This document shows positions 44,011-53,425 of a stretch of 64,000 nt of DNA, one piece after another. Origin of the DNA: an uncultured Bacilli bacterium (GTDB lineage Bacteria > Bacillota_I > Bacilli_A > RF39 > UBA660); NCBI GenBank assembly GCA_934148845.1, contig CAKPDH010000001.1, positions 248,001 through 312,000 of the forward strand. The letters are read 5' to 3'. Numbering within the stretch: position 1 is the first letter of the stretch; each line of letters starts with the position of its first letter. The notes under the pieces were generated by a model. It was not told the DNA's origin, ran no database searches, and saw nothing but the letters and a program-made list of their open reading frames with translations. Both the position numbers and the translations under genes were made by a program.

Positions 44011-44955
44011 TCACCTAACAAATATTTTATATAGTTTTGGATTAATATAAACTAAAACTTTTTTTATTATACTTTTTATATTTGTACATCTAAATAGTTT
44101 ATATGCTTTTATTTTTCTTAATTCTCTTAAATAAATTTTTCTATCAAATTTATTTATATCATAATATTTTTTTATAACAGTTGTCATTAAATAATTAGCA
44201 ATTATATTTCTAGTATTAGAGTCCATTTCCATATTAAGGAACTCATAATTTAATATTCCCATCTGATATAATGTATCAAATGACTTTTTAAATACTTTAC
44301 TGTACTCCAAACTTTTTGTTATACTTCCTTCTCTTTGCAAATAATTATACCCAACATAATAAATACTAGATACTGTTTTGGCACGCGCTATAACATATGG
44401 AATTAATCCGAAATCTTCATGATATCTTGAATCACAAAAACTAAATTTATTTCTTTTATAAAATTCTGATTTATACGCATATATTACTGCCGTTTCAAAT
44501 GTTTTATGACTTAATATTAACTTACTTAATGCATCAATACCAGATAATTTATTAAATACAGGAAGTTCATTAACTACAAAGATATTTTTTTTATCATAGT
44601 ATTTTTGCAATCTATAACATATTAAATCATCAAAAGTTTTATTAATCTGCTCACTTAGTTTTAATAACAAATCAGGCTCTAACCAATCGTCTGAATCAAC
44701 AAATAAGATATATTTTGAAGAAGATTTTAAAACTCCATAGTTTCTAGCACTAGAAAGTCCTCCATTTTCTTTACTATAAATTTTTACTTTATCTTTATAT
44801 TTTTTATTTAATATATTTAAAGTATTATCAGTTGACCCATCGTTTATAACAATTACTTCATAATTTTTATAGCTTTGATTTAGTATACTATCAATACACT
44901 TTTCTATATATTTTTCTACATTATATGCTGGAACTATTATACTAAAATCTTTCAC
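44011..44955 (-). CDS. GT2 family glycosyltransferase
   Basis: 314 residues: DFSIIVPAYNVEKYIEKCID, VIVINDGSTDNTLNIL, and LFVDSDDWLEPDLLLKL at the DxD site, with an unusual aromatic after DSDD. It overlaps the gene upstream by 14 nt. Sugar specificity unknown. Confidence 0.9.
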   Translation of the reverse strand: MKDFSIIVPAYNVEKYIEKCIDSILNQSYKNYEVIVINDGSTDNTLNILNKKYKDKVKIYSKENGGLSSARNYGVLKSSSKYILFVDSDDWLEPDLLLKLSEQINKTFDDLICYRLQKYYDKKNIFVVNELPVFNKLSGIDALSKLILSHKTFETAVIYAYKSEFYKRNKFSFCDSRYHEDFGLIPYVIARAKTVSSIYYVGYNYLQREGSITKSLEYSKVFKKSFDTLYQMGILNYEFLNMEMDSNTRNIIANYLMTTVIKKYYDINKFDRKIYLRELRKIKAYKLFRCTNIKSIIKKVLVYINPKLYKIFVR

Positions 44956-45973
44956 TTTTTAACACAACCTTTTTTACTTTTCTAATACACTTATTTGGAA
45001 ATTTAACTAACTTATTTAAATTTAAAAATAATTTAAAAATATTTTTTTTATTATTAAATAAATTATATATTTTATACTTTAATGAAAGTGATTTCATATC
45101 TTTTAAGTAAGCATATTCTTTATCAAATTCTTTTACTTTATTATATTTTGCACTATATTCTAGTCTTATTTTAGAATATTTTATTTTTACTTTATTAATT
45201 AAATTTATTTTATTTTCTATATCCATATTATTTAACACATTTAATATTATATCTTCATATCCATTATATTTATTAATATATTCAATATAATTTTTTTGAT
45301 TATGCGAGTGACTATTACTACGCTCATAATATATATATCCAACTTTATTTATATACCCGCATTTTTCATAATAAGATATTGGTAGCAACATCTGAAAATT
45401 TTGCCCCCATCTTGATATATATATACTCATTCCACCATTAGACTTCTTAAATGAATCAGTTCTAGCCATATAGCACCCATCACAGTAGTAAATGCCTTTA
45501 TCAAATAAAAAATCATAAAATAAATTTTCTTTTTTATTATTATTATCATTCCTTTTTATTCTATATATAGGTTTACTTAAATCTGATTCTGAGTATGCAA
45601 GTGCTTCAGTCCTAACATAGCCATATTCTAAGTTTTGCTCTAAAAAGTCCACTTTCATAGAAATTGAATTAGGGGTTAATTTATCATCTGAATCAGGCCA
45701 AGTTAAATATTTTCCCTTAACATATTTTAATCCATTATTTAATGCCCCAGAAGCTCCAAGATTATCCTGCTTTATATATTTAAAATTAGAAAGCTTATCA
45801 TTCAATTTATCTTTATATTTTTCTACTATAGAGCTAGTATTATCAGTTGACCCATCATTCACTAGTATTAATTCTATATTAGAATAATCTTGATCTAATA
45901 TAGAAAGTAAAAATCTTTCTATATATTTTTCTCCATTATATACAGGAGATAAAATTGTTACTAATGGTTTCAT
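44942..45973 (-). CDS. GT2 family glycosyltransferase, divergent member
   Basis: 343 residues. LVTILSPVYNGEKYIERFLL, LILVNDGSTDNTSSIVEKY and TWPDSDDKLTPNSISMK: the DxD box reads PDSDDKL, and the C-terminal half differs most from the other four, with a conserved-looking SRWGQNFQMLLPISYYEKCG segment seen in GT2 enzymes of Firmicute capsule loci. The tail is rich in Lys and Asn. Specificity unknown. Confidence 0.88.
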   Translation of the reverse strand: MKPLVTILSPVYNGEKYIERFLLSILDQDYSNIELILVNDGSTDNTSSIVEKYKDKLNDKLSNFKYIKQDNLGASGALNNGLKYVKGKYLTWPDSDDKLTPNSISMKVDFLEQNLEYGYVRTEALAYSESDLSKPIYRIKRNDNNNKKENLFYDFLFDKGIYYCDGCYMARTDSFKKSNGGMSIYISRWGQNFQMLLPISYYEKCGYINKVGYIYYERSNSHSHNQKNYIEYINKYNGYEDIILNVLNNMDIENKINLINKVKIKYSKIRLEYSAKYNKVKEFDKEYAYLKDMKSLSLKYKIYNLFNNKKNIFKLFLNLNKLVKFPNKCIRKVKKVVLKSERF

Positions 45974-45977
45974 TTCA

Positions 45978-47126
45978 TCACTTCCTAATAATACATTTTA
46001 TAATTTCTTTTATCTTATTTATAATTTTATCTTTCGTTTTCTTTTTATATTTATTACCTCTAAAGTCCTCTTTTAGTAAACTATTAATATTCTTATTGCG
46101 ATTTAAAAGCGCTATATCATTATATTTACCATTAAAAATTCTTGGATTATATTTTCTAAAATCAAGCAAGTTTTGTTTTTTATATATGATTTCATTTTTA
46201 ATGCTATCAAATAAATCACTACCAGTTAAATTATTTATAATTACAAGAGAAACACCATTATCCTTATTATCTTTAAAAAAATCTTTATCAATTTGACCTA
46301 TGCCCCAAGCATCGGAAAGTGTAATATCACCTACTCTTGGTATAGTATTAAAATCACAATCATAACAAGATTTCATCAAAAATAGATTTTTTAAATATGC
46401 CATAAACCATTCATCATTATAATGCTTATGCTTTGATACAATTTTATCACCATTAAAATATCCAAGCGAATAATTTGTCCAAGATTTATCTTTAAGTCTA
46501 AAATTAATGTTATTTACTCTTCCATTAAATCTAGATTTTAATGAATTATCGAATATTATTTTAGATGGAACACCATGACATGCTAAATCGACTACAATTA
46601 AATTAGAATTATCTATAATTTTTCTTATTGCCGCACATTGACAAGGTGTCCCAACAAATAATATTTTTTTAGACTTTATATTCTTTTTTATCTCATTATA
46701 TATATTTCCAGGATAGCTTTGTATATATTTGGATCCTTGCATTTTAGATAAATCCGATACACTATCTATTAAAACATGCTTAGCAGTATTATTTTCAAAA
46801 ATGACTGAAGCAACCATTCCACCATAATCTAGTATTTTTTTTGCTAAATGATAAAATATTCCACCAGATGATGATGTAGATAAAACTTTTTTATCTTTTG
46901 AATATGCAGAATATGATTTAATTTTATCCTTAGAGTTAGAATTTGTGAAAGATATTTTAGGACAAATTTTTATACATAATCCACAATTTATACATTTATT
47001 TTTATCTATTCTATACTGATAAAAACCTTCTTTATTTAATTCTATTTTAATAGCATTTCTAGGACAAATATTCTTGCAAGCACAACATCCAGTACAGTTA
47101 AAGTTTAAATCTTTTAAATTACTCAT
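45978..47126 (-). CDS. FrhB-like iron-sulfur protein of polysaccharide loci
   Basis: 382 residues. Two 4Fe-4S motifs (CTGCCACKNICPRNAI read here as CTGCCACKNICP, and CINCGLCIKICP) precede the F420 hydrogenase beta domains with SSGGIFYHLAKKIL, ILFVGTPCQCAAIRKI, RVGDITLSDAWGIG. Same family and locus type as 24837-26009. It overlaps the flippase gene upstream by 8 nt. Confidence 0.85.
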   Translation of the reverse strand: MSNLKDLNFNCTGCCACKNICPRNAIKIELNKEGFYQYRIDKNKCINCGLCIKICPKISFTNSNSKDKIKSYSAYSKDKKVLSTSSSGGIFYHLAKKILDYGGMVASVIFENNTAKHVLIDSVSDLSKMQGSKYIQSYPGNIYNEIKKNIKSKKILFVGTPCQCAAIRKIIDNSNLIVVDLACHGVPSKIIFDNSLKSRFNGRVNNINFRLKDKSWTNYSLGYFNGDKIVSKHKHYNDEWFMAYLKNLFLMKSCYDCDFNTIPRVGDITLSDAWGIGQIDKDFFKDNKDNGVSLVIINNLTGSDLFDSIKNEIIYKKQNLLDFRKYNPRIFNGKYNDIALLNRNKNINSLLKEDFRGNKYKKKTKDKIINKIKEIIKCIIRK

Positions 47127-48636
47127 GTGTTCTCCTTACTTTGTTTAATATTACTTTAAAATTATTTCTCATTGCATGATCAAATAAATAAAATACTGAG
47201 AATATAACTAATAAAACTATAATAAAAATTACTAACATTACTAAAAACCATTTAAAGTAATTTGTACTAAATAATAAAACTTTACTTTCTAAAGGAAACA
47301 GCACAATACTTAATAAAACAAATGATAATATAACTATAATTGGTCTTATAATTAATGACTTATATGATGCTTTTTTAAATACCTTTTTATTTATTAAACT
47401 AGTTCTTATAAATATTCCAACCAAGCTTGCAATAAATGTTGCAATTAAAATACCATTTATTCCAATAAGCTTTAATAAAATAATTGAAAGTATAATGTTT
47501 ACTACAGATTCAATTATTGGAAAAAATCTACTTTCCTTAAATAATCCATTAGCTTGAATTACAGTATTTATATTTGTTAAAATAATGTTTGATACAATAA
47601 TTGCTGCAAAAGAACAACTTGATAAATAGTTAAGAATGTAATTAGGTTTATCTATCCATAGTTTAATAAAACTTCTAGCGCCCATTACAAAGCAAAATGA
47701 AATAACAAGAGTTACTGCTGAGAAAAATGAAACATAACTTTTATAATAATCTAATGTTTTTTTATCATCCTTAGCAAATGAATAACCAAATATATTACTT
47801 ATCATTTGATTATTTTTATCAAATAATTCCCTTATAAAAGTAACAATATAATTATAAGATGAATATATACTAACATAAACAGGTCCTAGAAAACTCATTA
47901 ATAAAACAGTATCTACATTATTAAATATAACATAGCCTATTTGGTGAAATATCATATCTCCTGACATCTTTTTAGCACTTTTATCTGGAGTAGCCGATTT
48001 ATCTAAATATGTATATTTCTTTTTACAATATGATGTAATTACTAAAGTTTCTAATATTTTAAACAATAAGTTTACGATAACAATTGAAATTATTGAATTA
48101 GTTAATGAAACAACAAAAATTATTAAAATATCAGTAAGTAATCTAGAAATATTATAAACAAGACCATAAGTAAATCTTTTTTGATCTGCTGTAAGAAGTG
48201 TTGTATAAGATCTAGTTCCACTTAAATAAGGTAAAGCTACAGCAAAAACCAACATAAAAAAGCAAAATGAAATTGTAATAAACAATTTAATTTCCTTTGT
48301 ATACATATAAATAACAGGTAAAAGTATAACTGCTATTGATATAAAAATTATACCTATACCTTTTAAAATAGCCTTAGAACCATTAAATAATTCAGAAATC
48401 TTTTTATAATCATTATTAGCAACCGGCCTATACATTTTATATAATATGGCAGTTGAAATACCTGCCTCAGCAAGAACAATATATGATATAATATTATTTA
48501 TAAACTGATAATATCCATTCATTTCAGAACCAAGTCCATGAATTATATATTTAACTTTTAAAAGTCCAACAACAGCTATTATTAAATAAAATATAGTTTC
48601 CATTACTGAATTTTGCAATATTTTCTTTAATTTCAT
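47119..48636 (-). CDS. Wzx-type polysaccharide flippase
   Basis: 505 residues, about 14 membrane helices, same length and layout as the flippase at 19978-21495 (GLGSEMNGYYQFINNIISY, LAEAGISTAILYKMYRPVAN, PNYILNYLSSCSF). It should export the repeat unit made by the five GT2 enzymes. Start-to-stop spacing of 1 nt from the pyruvyl transferase gene. Confidence 0.87.
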   Translation of the reverse strand: MKLKKILQNSVMETIFYLIIAVVGLLKVKYIIHGLGSEMNGYYQFINNIISYIVLAEAGISTAILYKMYRPVANNDYKKISELFNGSKAILKGIGIIFISIAVILLPVIYMYTKEIKLFITISFCFFMLVFAVALPYLSGTRSYTTLLTADQKRFTYGLVYNISRLLTDILIIFVVSLTNSIISIVIVNLLFKILETLVITSYCKKKYTYLDKSATPDKSAKKMSGDMIFHQIGYVIFNNVDTVLLMSFLGPVYVSIYSSYNYIVTFIRELFDKNNQMISNIFGYSFAKDDKKTLDYYKSYVSFFSAVTLVISFCFVMGARSFIKLWIDKPNYILNYLSSCSFAAIIVSNIILTNINTVIQANGLFKESRFFPIIESVVNIILSIILLKLIGINGILIATFIASLVGIFIRTSLINKKVFKKASYKSLIIRPIIVILSFVLLSIVLFPLESKVLLFSTNYFKWFLVMLVIFIIVLLVIFSVFYLFDHAMRNNFKVILNKVRRTHE

Positions 48637-48637
48637 T

Positions 48638-49867
48638 CTACTCTCCCTTTAAATGTTTACATATATCATCAAGTGTCGCACTAACTATTTCTTTAGATGA
48701 AGAAACACTATCTGCTATTTTACTTTCTATACTGCTATCATTTTTTATATAATTGATTCTATCGAAAACTAAACTCTCAAATTTCTTCCAAAAATTTTTT
48801 TGCTTTGCATCTAATACTAAGTTAGGAAATTTAAGACCATCAGCAATAACTCCTTTATATTTTTTACTATATGAAATACATATCGCTGGATGTCCCATTT
48901 GAAAGGTTGAAACTGCTGCATGCATTCTACAAGTTATTGTAAATTTGCCTAATCCAAGTATAATTCTTGCTTCAACTGGAAGAATTGGTTTATCAATTAA
49001 AATGCAATTATTTGATATAAAATTATTATATTTTTTATCTATTTTTTTGTATAAAATGTTATCATCTATTCCGTTTTTAGTAAACACATGAGCAAGACAC
49101 ACAACATTATACTTTTCTTTTATTAATCTTTTGATAAGATTATAAAAAGCATCTACCATTTCTTCTGGATTTTTTGAATAATTAGATAAAAGTCCTGTAC
49201 CAACTACAGTTATATAATTATTTTCTTCTAAATTATACTTACCTAATATTTTTACTTTATTTTTAAGATATTCTTTTTGCAAGTTTAAATCTAGAAATGC
49301 TAAATCCCTAGACTCAAAAGAATCAGTACCTAGTACATTTTTTAAATATTTTTTTGTTTCTAAATCTCTTGTATAAATTCTTATATCCTTAAAAGTTTTC
49401 TTTGCAAGATTAATTCTCTTTCCTGTGTATGGACCAATAGTTTGTCCAACCATAATTAAATTTGAATTTGAATTAAATATTTTTAATTCTTCAAAAACAA
49501 ATTTAACCTCTAAATTATCCTTAGGAAACTTATAATACACCTCAGAAAAATCATCTCCGCCTAAAATAATAATAGCATCATAAAATAAAGAAGCCTTCTT
49601 TACATGGGATTTTCTTCTTAATTTTCTTTCCAATACTCTAATATATTTGATTTTACCTGTAAGCAAATTAAATTTTAAAACATTATCACAGTATATATTA
49701 TCATTTTTTGTTGCAATTCTTAAACGTTCAACATCTTGATAAGTATCAGCTTCTATGTAAAATTTTACATCACTAATTTTTTTAGTAATATATGTTATTA
49801 AATTTTCTGCCATCATCATACTTCCATAATTATATGTATTTGAAATATTTTTTAAAAGTATATTCAT
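48638..49867 (-). CDS. Polysaccharide pyruvyl transferase family protein
   Basis: 409 residues: NTYNYGSMMMAENLITYI at the N-terminus, IILGGDDFSEVYY and IGPYTGKR in the first lobe, and GLGKFTITCRMHAAVSTFQMG with CISYSKKYKG in the second. It fits the CsaB/WcaK family, with RMHAA in place of the more common SxHG. Its pairing with an FrhB-like gene repeats the arrangement in the first locus. Confidence 0.85.
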   Translation of the reverse strand: MNILLKNISNTYNYGSMMMAENLITYITKKISDVKFYIEADTYQDVERLRIATKNDNIYCDNVLKFNLLTGKIKYIRVLERKLRRKSHVKKASLFYDAIIILGGDDFSEVYYKFPKDNLEVKFVFEELKIFNSNSNLIMVGQTIGPYTGKRINLAKKTFKDIRIYTRDLETKKYLKNVLGTDSFESRDLAFLDLNLQKEYLKNKVKILGKYNLEENNYITVVGTGLLSNYSKNPEEMVDAFYNLIKRLIKEKYNVVCLAHVFTKNGIDDNILYKKIDKKYNNFISNNCILIDKPILPVEARIILGLGKFTITCRMHAAVSTFQMGHPAICISYSKKYKGVIADGLKFPNLVLDAKQKNFWKKFESLVFDRINYIKNDSSIESKIADSVSSSKEIVSATLDDICKHLKGE

Positions 49868-49884
49868 AAAATCTCCTTTTCTGT

Positions 49885-50919
49885 TTATTTTTTACTTCTA
49901 TCAAATAGTATATCTGTTTTAAATACAAAAATCATTAATCCAATCATTAGTACACCATATACAATATATCCTATATTATAGTCCACTAATAACCATATAA
50001 TAGATGCTAAAGAAAATAACGCTGTAATTAAATATATAATTAATACTGTTTTTCTAACACCACAGTTTCTTCTTAATAACTGATGGTGAAAATGACTTTT
50101 GTCTGGTGTACCTATGCTTTCACCCTTTAATTTTCTTCTTATTATCGCACATGCTGTATCAAGTATTGGAACTACTAATATACAAAGTGGAATTATAATT
50201 GAAGATGTAAGTATAGTTTTAAATCCTAAAAGAGTTATAACTGAAATTATAAAGCCTAAAAACATAGATCCAGAATCACCCATAAATATTTTTGCTGGAT
50301 TAAAATTATGTACTAAAAAACCTAATGTTGATCCAAGCATTATAAATGTAAGGACAAAAGATAATCCTATCCTTCCTTGAAAGTAAGCAATTATTCCAAT
50401 AGTAAGAAAGAAAATGGAGCTAATGCCTGCTGCAAGGCCATCAAGACCATCAATTAAATTTAAGCAATTTATGCATCCTAATATAAATAGTACAGTTATA
50501 GGATATGCAAAAATTTTAAAATCAATATATAATCCTAAAAAAGTTACATCTCTAAGTAGCAAATTACCATATATTACTACTATTAAAGCTGAAGCTAATT
50601 GACCTATAAATTTAGGAAAAGGATTTAATGGTTTAATATCATCTATCATTCCTGTAATAATTAAAATAAAACTTCCTATTAATATTGAGTTCATAATAGC
50701 TGTATGTTCACCAAAAACCATATATCCAAGTAAGAACCCACCATATATACCTATTCCACCTAATCTAGGCATAGGAGTTTTGTGTACTTTTCTTTCATTT
50801 GGTATATCTAGTGCTCCGACATGTGTTGCTATTTTCTTAACAAAAGGAATTGCTAAAACAACGAACACAAAAGGAATAAATATCATTAATAAAATCGTTG
50901 TTATGTTTGTATTACTCAT
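49885..50919 (-). CDS. Undecaprenyl-phosphate GlcNAc-1-phosphate transferase (WecA/TagO/MraY family)
   Basis: 344 residues, about 10-11 membrane helices. Family motifs: PNERKVHKTPMPRLGGIGIY near the N-terminus, the catalytic-site NLIDGLDGLAAGI, IFMGDSGSMFLGF, and the C-terminal HFHHQLLRRNCG. Loads the first sugar phosphate on the lipid carrier for teichoic-acid or capsule-like polymers; it is the first gene of the second polysaccharide operon, with its own promoter. Confidence 0.92.
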   Translation of the reverse strand: MSNTNITTILLMIFIPFVFVVLAIPFVKKIATHVGALDIPNERKVHKTPMPRLGGIGIYGGFLLGYMVFGEHTAIMNSILIGSFILIITGMIDDIKPLNPFPKFIGQLASALIVVIYGNLLLRDVTFLGLYIDFKIFAYPITVLFILGCINCLNLIDGLDGLAAGISSIFFLTIGIIAYFQGRIGLSFVLTFIMLGSTLGFLVHNFNPAKIFMGDSGSMFLGFIISVITLLGFKTILTSSIIIPLCILVVPILDTACAIIRRKLKGESIGTPDKSHFHHQLLRRNCGVRKTVLIIYLITALFSLASIIWLLVDYNIGYIVYGVLMIGLMIFVFKTDILFDRSKK

Positions 50920-50937
50920 CTTACCACCCTCTTAAAC

Positions 50938-50965
50938 ATTATATCATATTTAATAACGTTTACAA
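50938..50965 (-). promoter_or_regulatory. Promoter of polysaccharide operon 2
   Basis: Minus strand TTGTAA (50960-50965) and TATAAT (50938-50943) with a 16-bp spacer, upstream of AAGAGGGTGG and the ATG at 50919. Confidence 0.65.
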
Positions 50966-51025
50966 ACAAATTATAAAAATTTAATCTAAAAATAACTAAA
51001 TATATCATTTTTTGTAAAAATAAGT

Positions 51026-51031
51026 TATAAT
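51026..51031 (+). promoter_or_regulatory. -10 element of the divergent plus-strand gene
   Basis: TATAAT lies 16 nt before the ATG at 51047, with AGGTGATAGT as ribosome site between them. The -35 is weak (TTTGTA region near 51010). Confidence 0.5.
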
Positions 51032-51046
51032 TAAATAGGTGATAGT

Positions 51047-51628
51047 ATGAGCAAAGAAAAAATAGATTTATCTATTATAAAGGATAACGATTTAGATAAA
51101 ACTGGAACATTTACAGATTTAATGTCAAGAAAAGAAAAAAAAGAAAGACTTAAAGAAATAGAGTTAGAAAAAGCAAATTCAAAAGACGATCTTGAAAGCA
51201 TGATAGACGAGAAAAAAAGAAGTACTAAAGATCTTTCTAAAGACTTAGAAAAAGCAAATATGGAATATAATAAAGAAAAAGAAGACATAGAAAAAACTCA
51301 AATACTTGAGTTAACTAGACAAATGAAATTCAATTTTGAAGAAAAAAAGAATGAAAATAGTAAATCTAAAAACAAATGGGTATCTAAACTAAATATAATT
51401 GGTGAAATTAATTTATTATGTATCTTATATTATATATACTTACTTGTATTTACTAACTATCAAGACAACCCTAAAAATTATTCAATAGGAGGCTTATTAG
51501 TAGTTTCACTTGTATTAATATTTGGGCTTTCCGTTGTTACAAGCAAAAAAATAAGTACATTTTTTAATATATTAAATATACTTACTATATTTCTATTTAT
51601 TGCATTTAATATTTATAGTTTAATATAA
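51047..51628 (+). CDS. Coiled-coil protein with C-terminal membrane helices, only plus-strand gene
   Basis: 193 residues. Residues 1-105 are highly charged and predicted coiled coil (Glu/Lys-rich heptads, for example LSKDLEKANMEYNKEKEDIE). Three hydrophobic helices follow (about 120-137, 149-164 and 172-192). There is no signal peptide, so the coiled coil is cytoplasmic. No family is recognised. It lies between the two surface regions and shares a bidirectional terminator with the prepilin gene. Confidence 0.75.
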   Translation: MSKEKIDLSIIKDNDLDKTGTFTDLMSRKEKKERLKEIELEKANSKDDLESMIDEKKRSTKDLSKDLEKANMEYNKEKEDIEKTQILELTRQMKFNFEEKKNENSKSKNKWVSKLNIIGEINLLCILYYIYLLVFTNYQDNPKNYSIGGLLVVSLVLIFGLSVVTSKKISTFFNILNILTIFLFIAFNIYSLI

Positions 51629-51657
51629 AAAGCTTCAGCCTTTGCTGAAGTCTTTTT
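51627..51657. terminator. Bidirectional terminator between convergent genes
   Basis: CTTCAGC (51633-51639) and GCTGAAG (51644-51650) form a perfect stem with a 4-nt loop, with TCTTTTT on the plus side and a T-run on the minus side. Confidence 0.85.
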
Positions 51658-53386
51658 AATATGATAAATCATTTGTAGATGATGCAGTAGGTGCAAAATC
51701 ACTCATAGGTATAGATATTACTGGTCTATATGTACGAAAATTTTCGTCTATGGATATTGGCACAGTAGATATATATTTTTTATCTCTTTCATCTTCATAG
51801 CTATCTTTTTGAAATGCCATAGTTGTATTATCATAAAGATATCTTTTATTATTATTATATGAATCTAATAAATCAAAAGAGTTTGGTGCACTAAGAGTAT
51901 AACGACCATTAACCTCTGAAAGGGTATAGAACCTTAAAATGTCTTTCTTCGTATCAAGTAAAGCTTGAATTTCTTCTTTGGTAGCAAGCCTAGCTTTTAG
52001 GTTCGGTGCTTGCCAAGATGCATGACTTATATCAGATGAACTTGTAGCATATCTATTAAGAATATATGTTGTATTACCTATTGTATATATTCCATAATAT
52101 CCATTTGATGAATTTTTTGCATTATATGGATCCCTAAAATTTATATTAATATTTGGTACATTCCAATCTTTTGTTTCATTATAAATAGTTTGCATAATAG
52201 AAACAGGTCCAAATAAATTACTGATGGTACTTTCTTTAGGATAACCAAATTTGGCTTTTAAATTATTAAAATCTGAGTTTTTTATCCAATAATATATATT
52301 AGGTACTCCACCATATTCAGATTCTGACATTAGATTTATTAGATTGTTTTCTGAATCTATACTTAAAATATAATAACGTCCAAATAAAAGTTTATGATTA
52401 TTAATCTTTTTTTTATCAGGCCCAGATATGTTACAATAATATTCATCGCCTATTTCAAATATAAGTTTATTATTTTCATCTAATTTTGGAACAGTTGCAA
52501 TAATAGCCCATTCTGGGTGCTTATAATGATCTGAAAGTACCTTATTTCCTCCAGCATCTATTGTAGCAATACAAGTAGAAGTTATACTTACTTTACACTC
52601 ACCTTTAAGCTTTATATCATATGAAAATCTTGAGCCACTATATTTAACTTCTACACTGTAATCAGTAACCGGAAGATCATTATAAGTAGTGAAAGCTCCT
52701 AAACCTAGCATATTTTCGTTTATAAGAGTTGATACTTTTATACAGTATGTATTTCCATCTCTCTCTGAAAATTTATCAGGATATTTTGATACAAACTCCT
52801 TAGCAGCACTTATTATAGCTTCTTTTATACATTCATCATTATTTGTAACAACTGTTATATCTGATAAAGCATCTAATTTAACATCTTTGATTATTTTAGG
52901 TATATATTTATAAACATTTTTTGTGGAATCATAATCCGCTAGCACTATACAAGCGCTACATTTTCCTTCTTTTGTACATTTATCATAGTCTATTATTTGT
53001 TCAGTACATTCATCTACCATTTCATAGTGATAGCCACCACTATATGTTACTTTTACTATGTTTTTAGCTTTTACATTTTCATTATCATAATCTTTTAGAT
53101 AACCTTTTCCCTTTAAAGTATCTACAGCTACACAATATGTATTAGTTGTTACTTTAGGATAATTACGACTGTTATCTGAAATATATAAATCTAATGCTCT
53201 AAATATTATATTTTCATAGCTAGTATTAATAGCAAGTTCCTTATTTTTAACACTACCTGTTATTTTGGGTAGTACTATTAACATTATTCCTATAATTAAT
53301 ATTATTACACTAAGCAGTTCTATTAATGTAAAACCATCTTTAGATAATGACTCTCCCCCCCCCCCGAAGCGTACGTTTGTTTTCAT
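51656..53386 (-). CDS. Type IV prepilin-like surface protein with an 11-base poly-G tract in its start region
   Basis: 576 residues. The class III signal sequence KDGFTLIELLSVIILI (cleavage expected after Gly18, with Glu23 as the +5 glutamate) has a 15-residue extension encoded over eleven consecutive G (residues 8-11 are Gly-Gly-Gly-Gly). Two repeats of about 90-100 residues follow, each with a YCVxVxTL-type start and a Y-S-G-x-x-x-Y-x-x-x-x-x-E-C end (VKVTYSGGYHYEM and VEVKYSGSRFSYDI). After them comes a long C-terminal domain (about 300-576) without a clear family, resembling adhesin modules. With 10 or 12 G the frame stops within a few codons of the tract, so expression depends on tract length. 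Confidence 0.8.
   Translation of the reverse strand: MKTNVRFGGGGESLSKDGFTLIELLSVIILIIGIMLIVLPKITGSVKNKELAINTSYENIIFRALDLYISDNSRNYPKVTTNTYCVAVDTLKGKGYLKDYDNENVKAKNIVKVTYSGGYHYEMVDECTEQIIDYDKCTKEGKCSACIVLADYDSTKNVYKYIPKIIKDVKLDALSDITVVTNNDECIKEAIISAAKEFVSKYPDKFSERDGNTYCIKVSTLINENMLGLGAFTTYNDLPVTDYSVEVKYSGSRFSYDIKLKGECKVSITSTCIATIDAGGNKVLSDHYKHPEWAIIATVPKLDENNKLIFEIGDEYYCNISGPDKKKINNHKLLFGRYYILSIDSENNLINLMSESEYGGVPNIYYWIKNSDFNNLKAKFGYPKESTISNLFGPVSIMQTIYNETKDWNVPNININFRDPYNAKNSSNGYYGIYTIGNTTYILNRYATSSSDISHASWQAPNLKARLATKEEIQALLDTKKDILRFYTLSEVNGRYTLSAPNSFDLLDSYNNNKRYLYDNTTMAFQKDSYEDERDKKYISTVPISIDENFRTYRPVISIPMSDFAPTASSTNDLSY
53355..53365 (-). repeat. Homopolymer tract of 11 G in coding sequence
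   Basis: Eleven C on the plus strand in a genome with very few runs of G or C. It lies 21 bases into the prepilin reading frame. Tracts of this size are classic slipped-strand switches. Confidence 0.9.
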
Positions 53387-53425
53387 ATAATTACCTACTT
53401 TCTATACTAATGATATCATATATTT

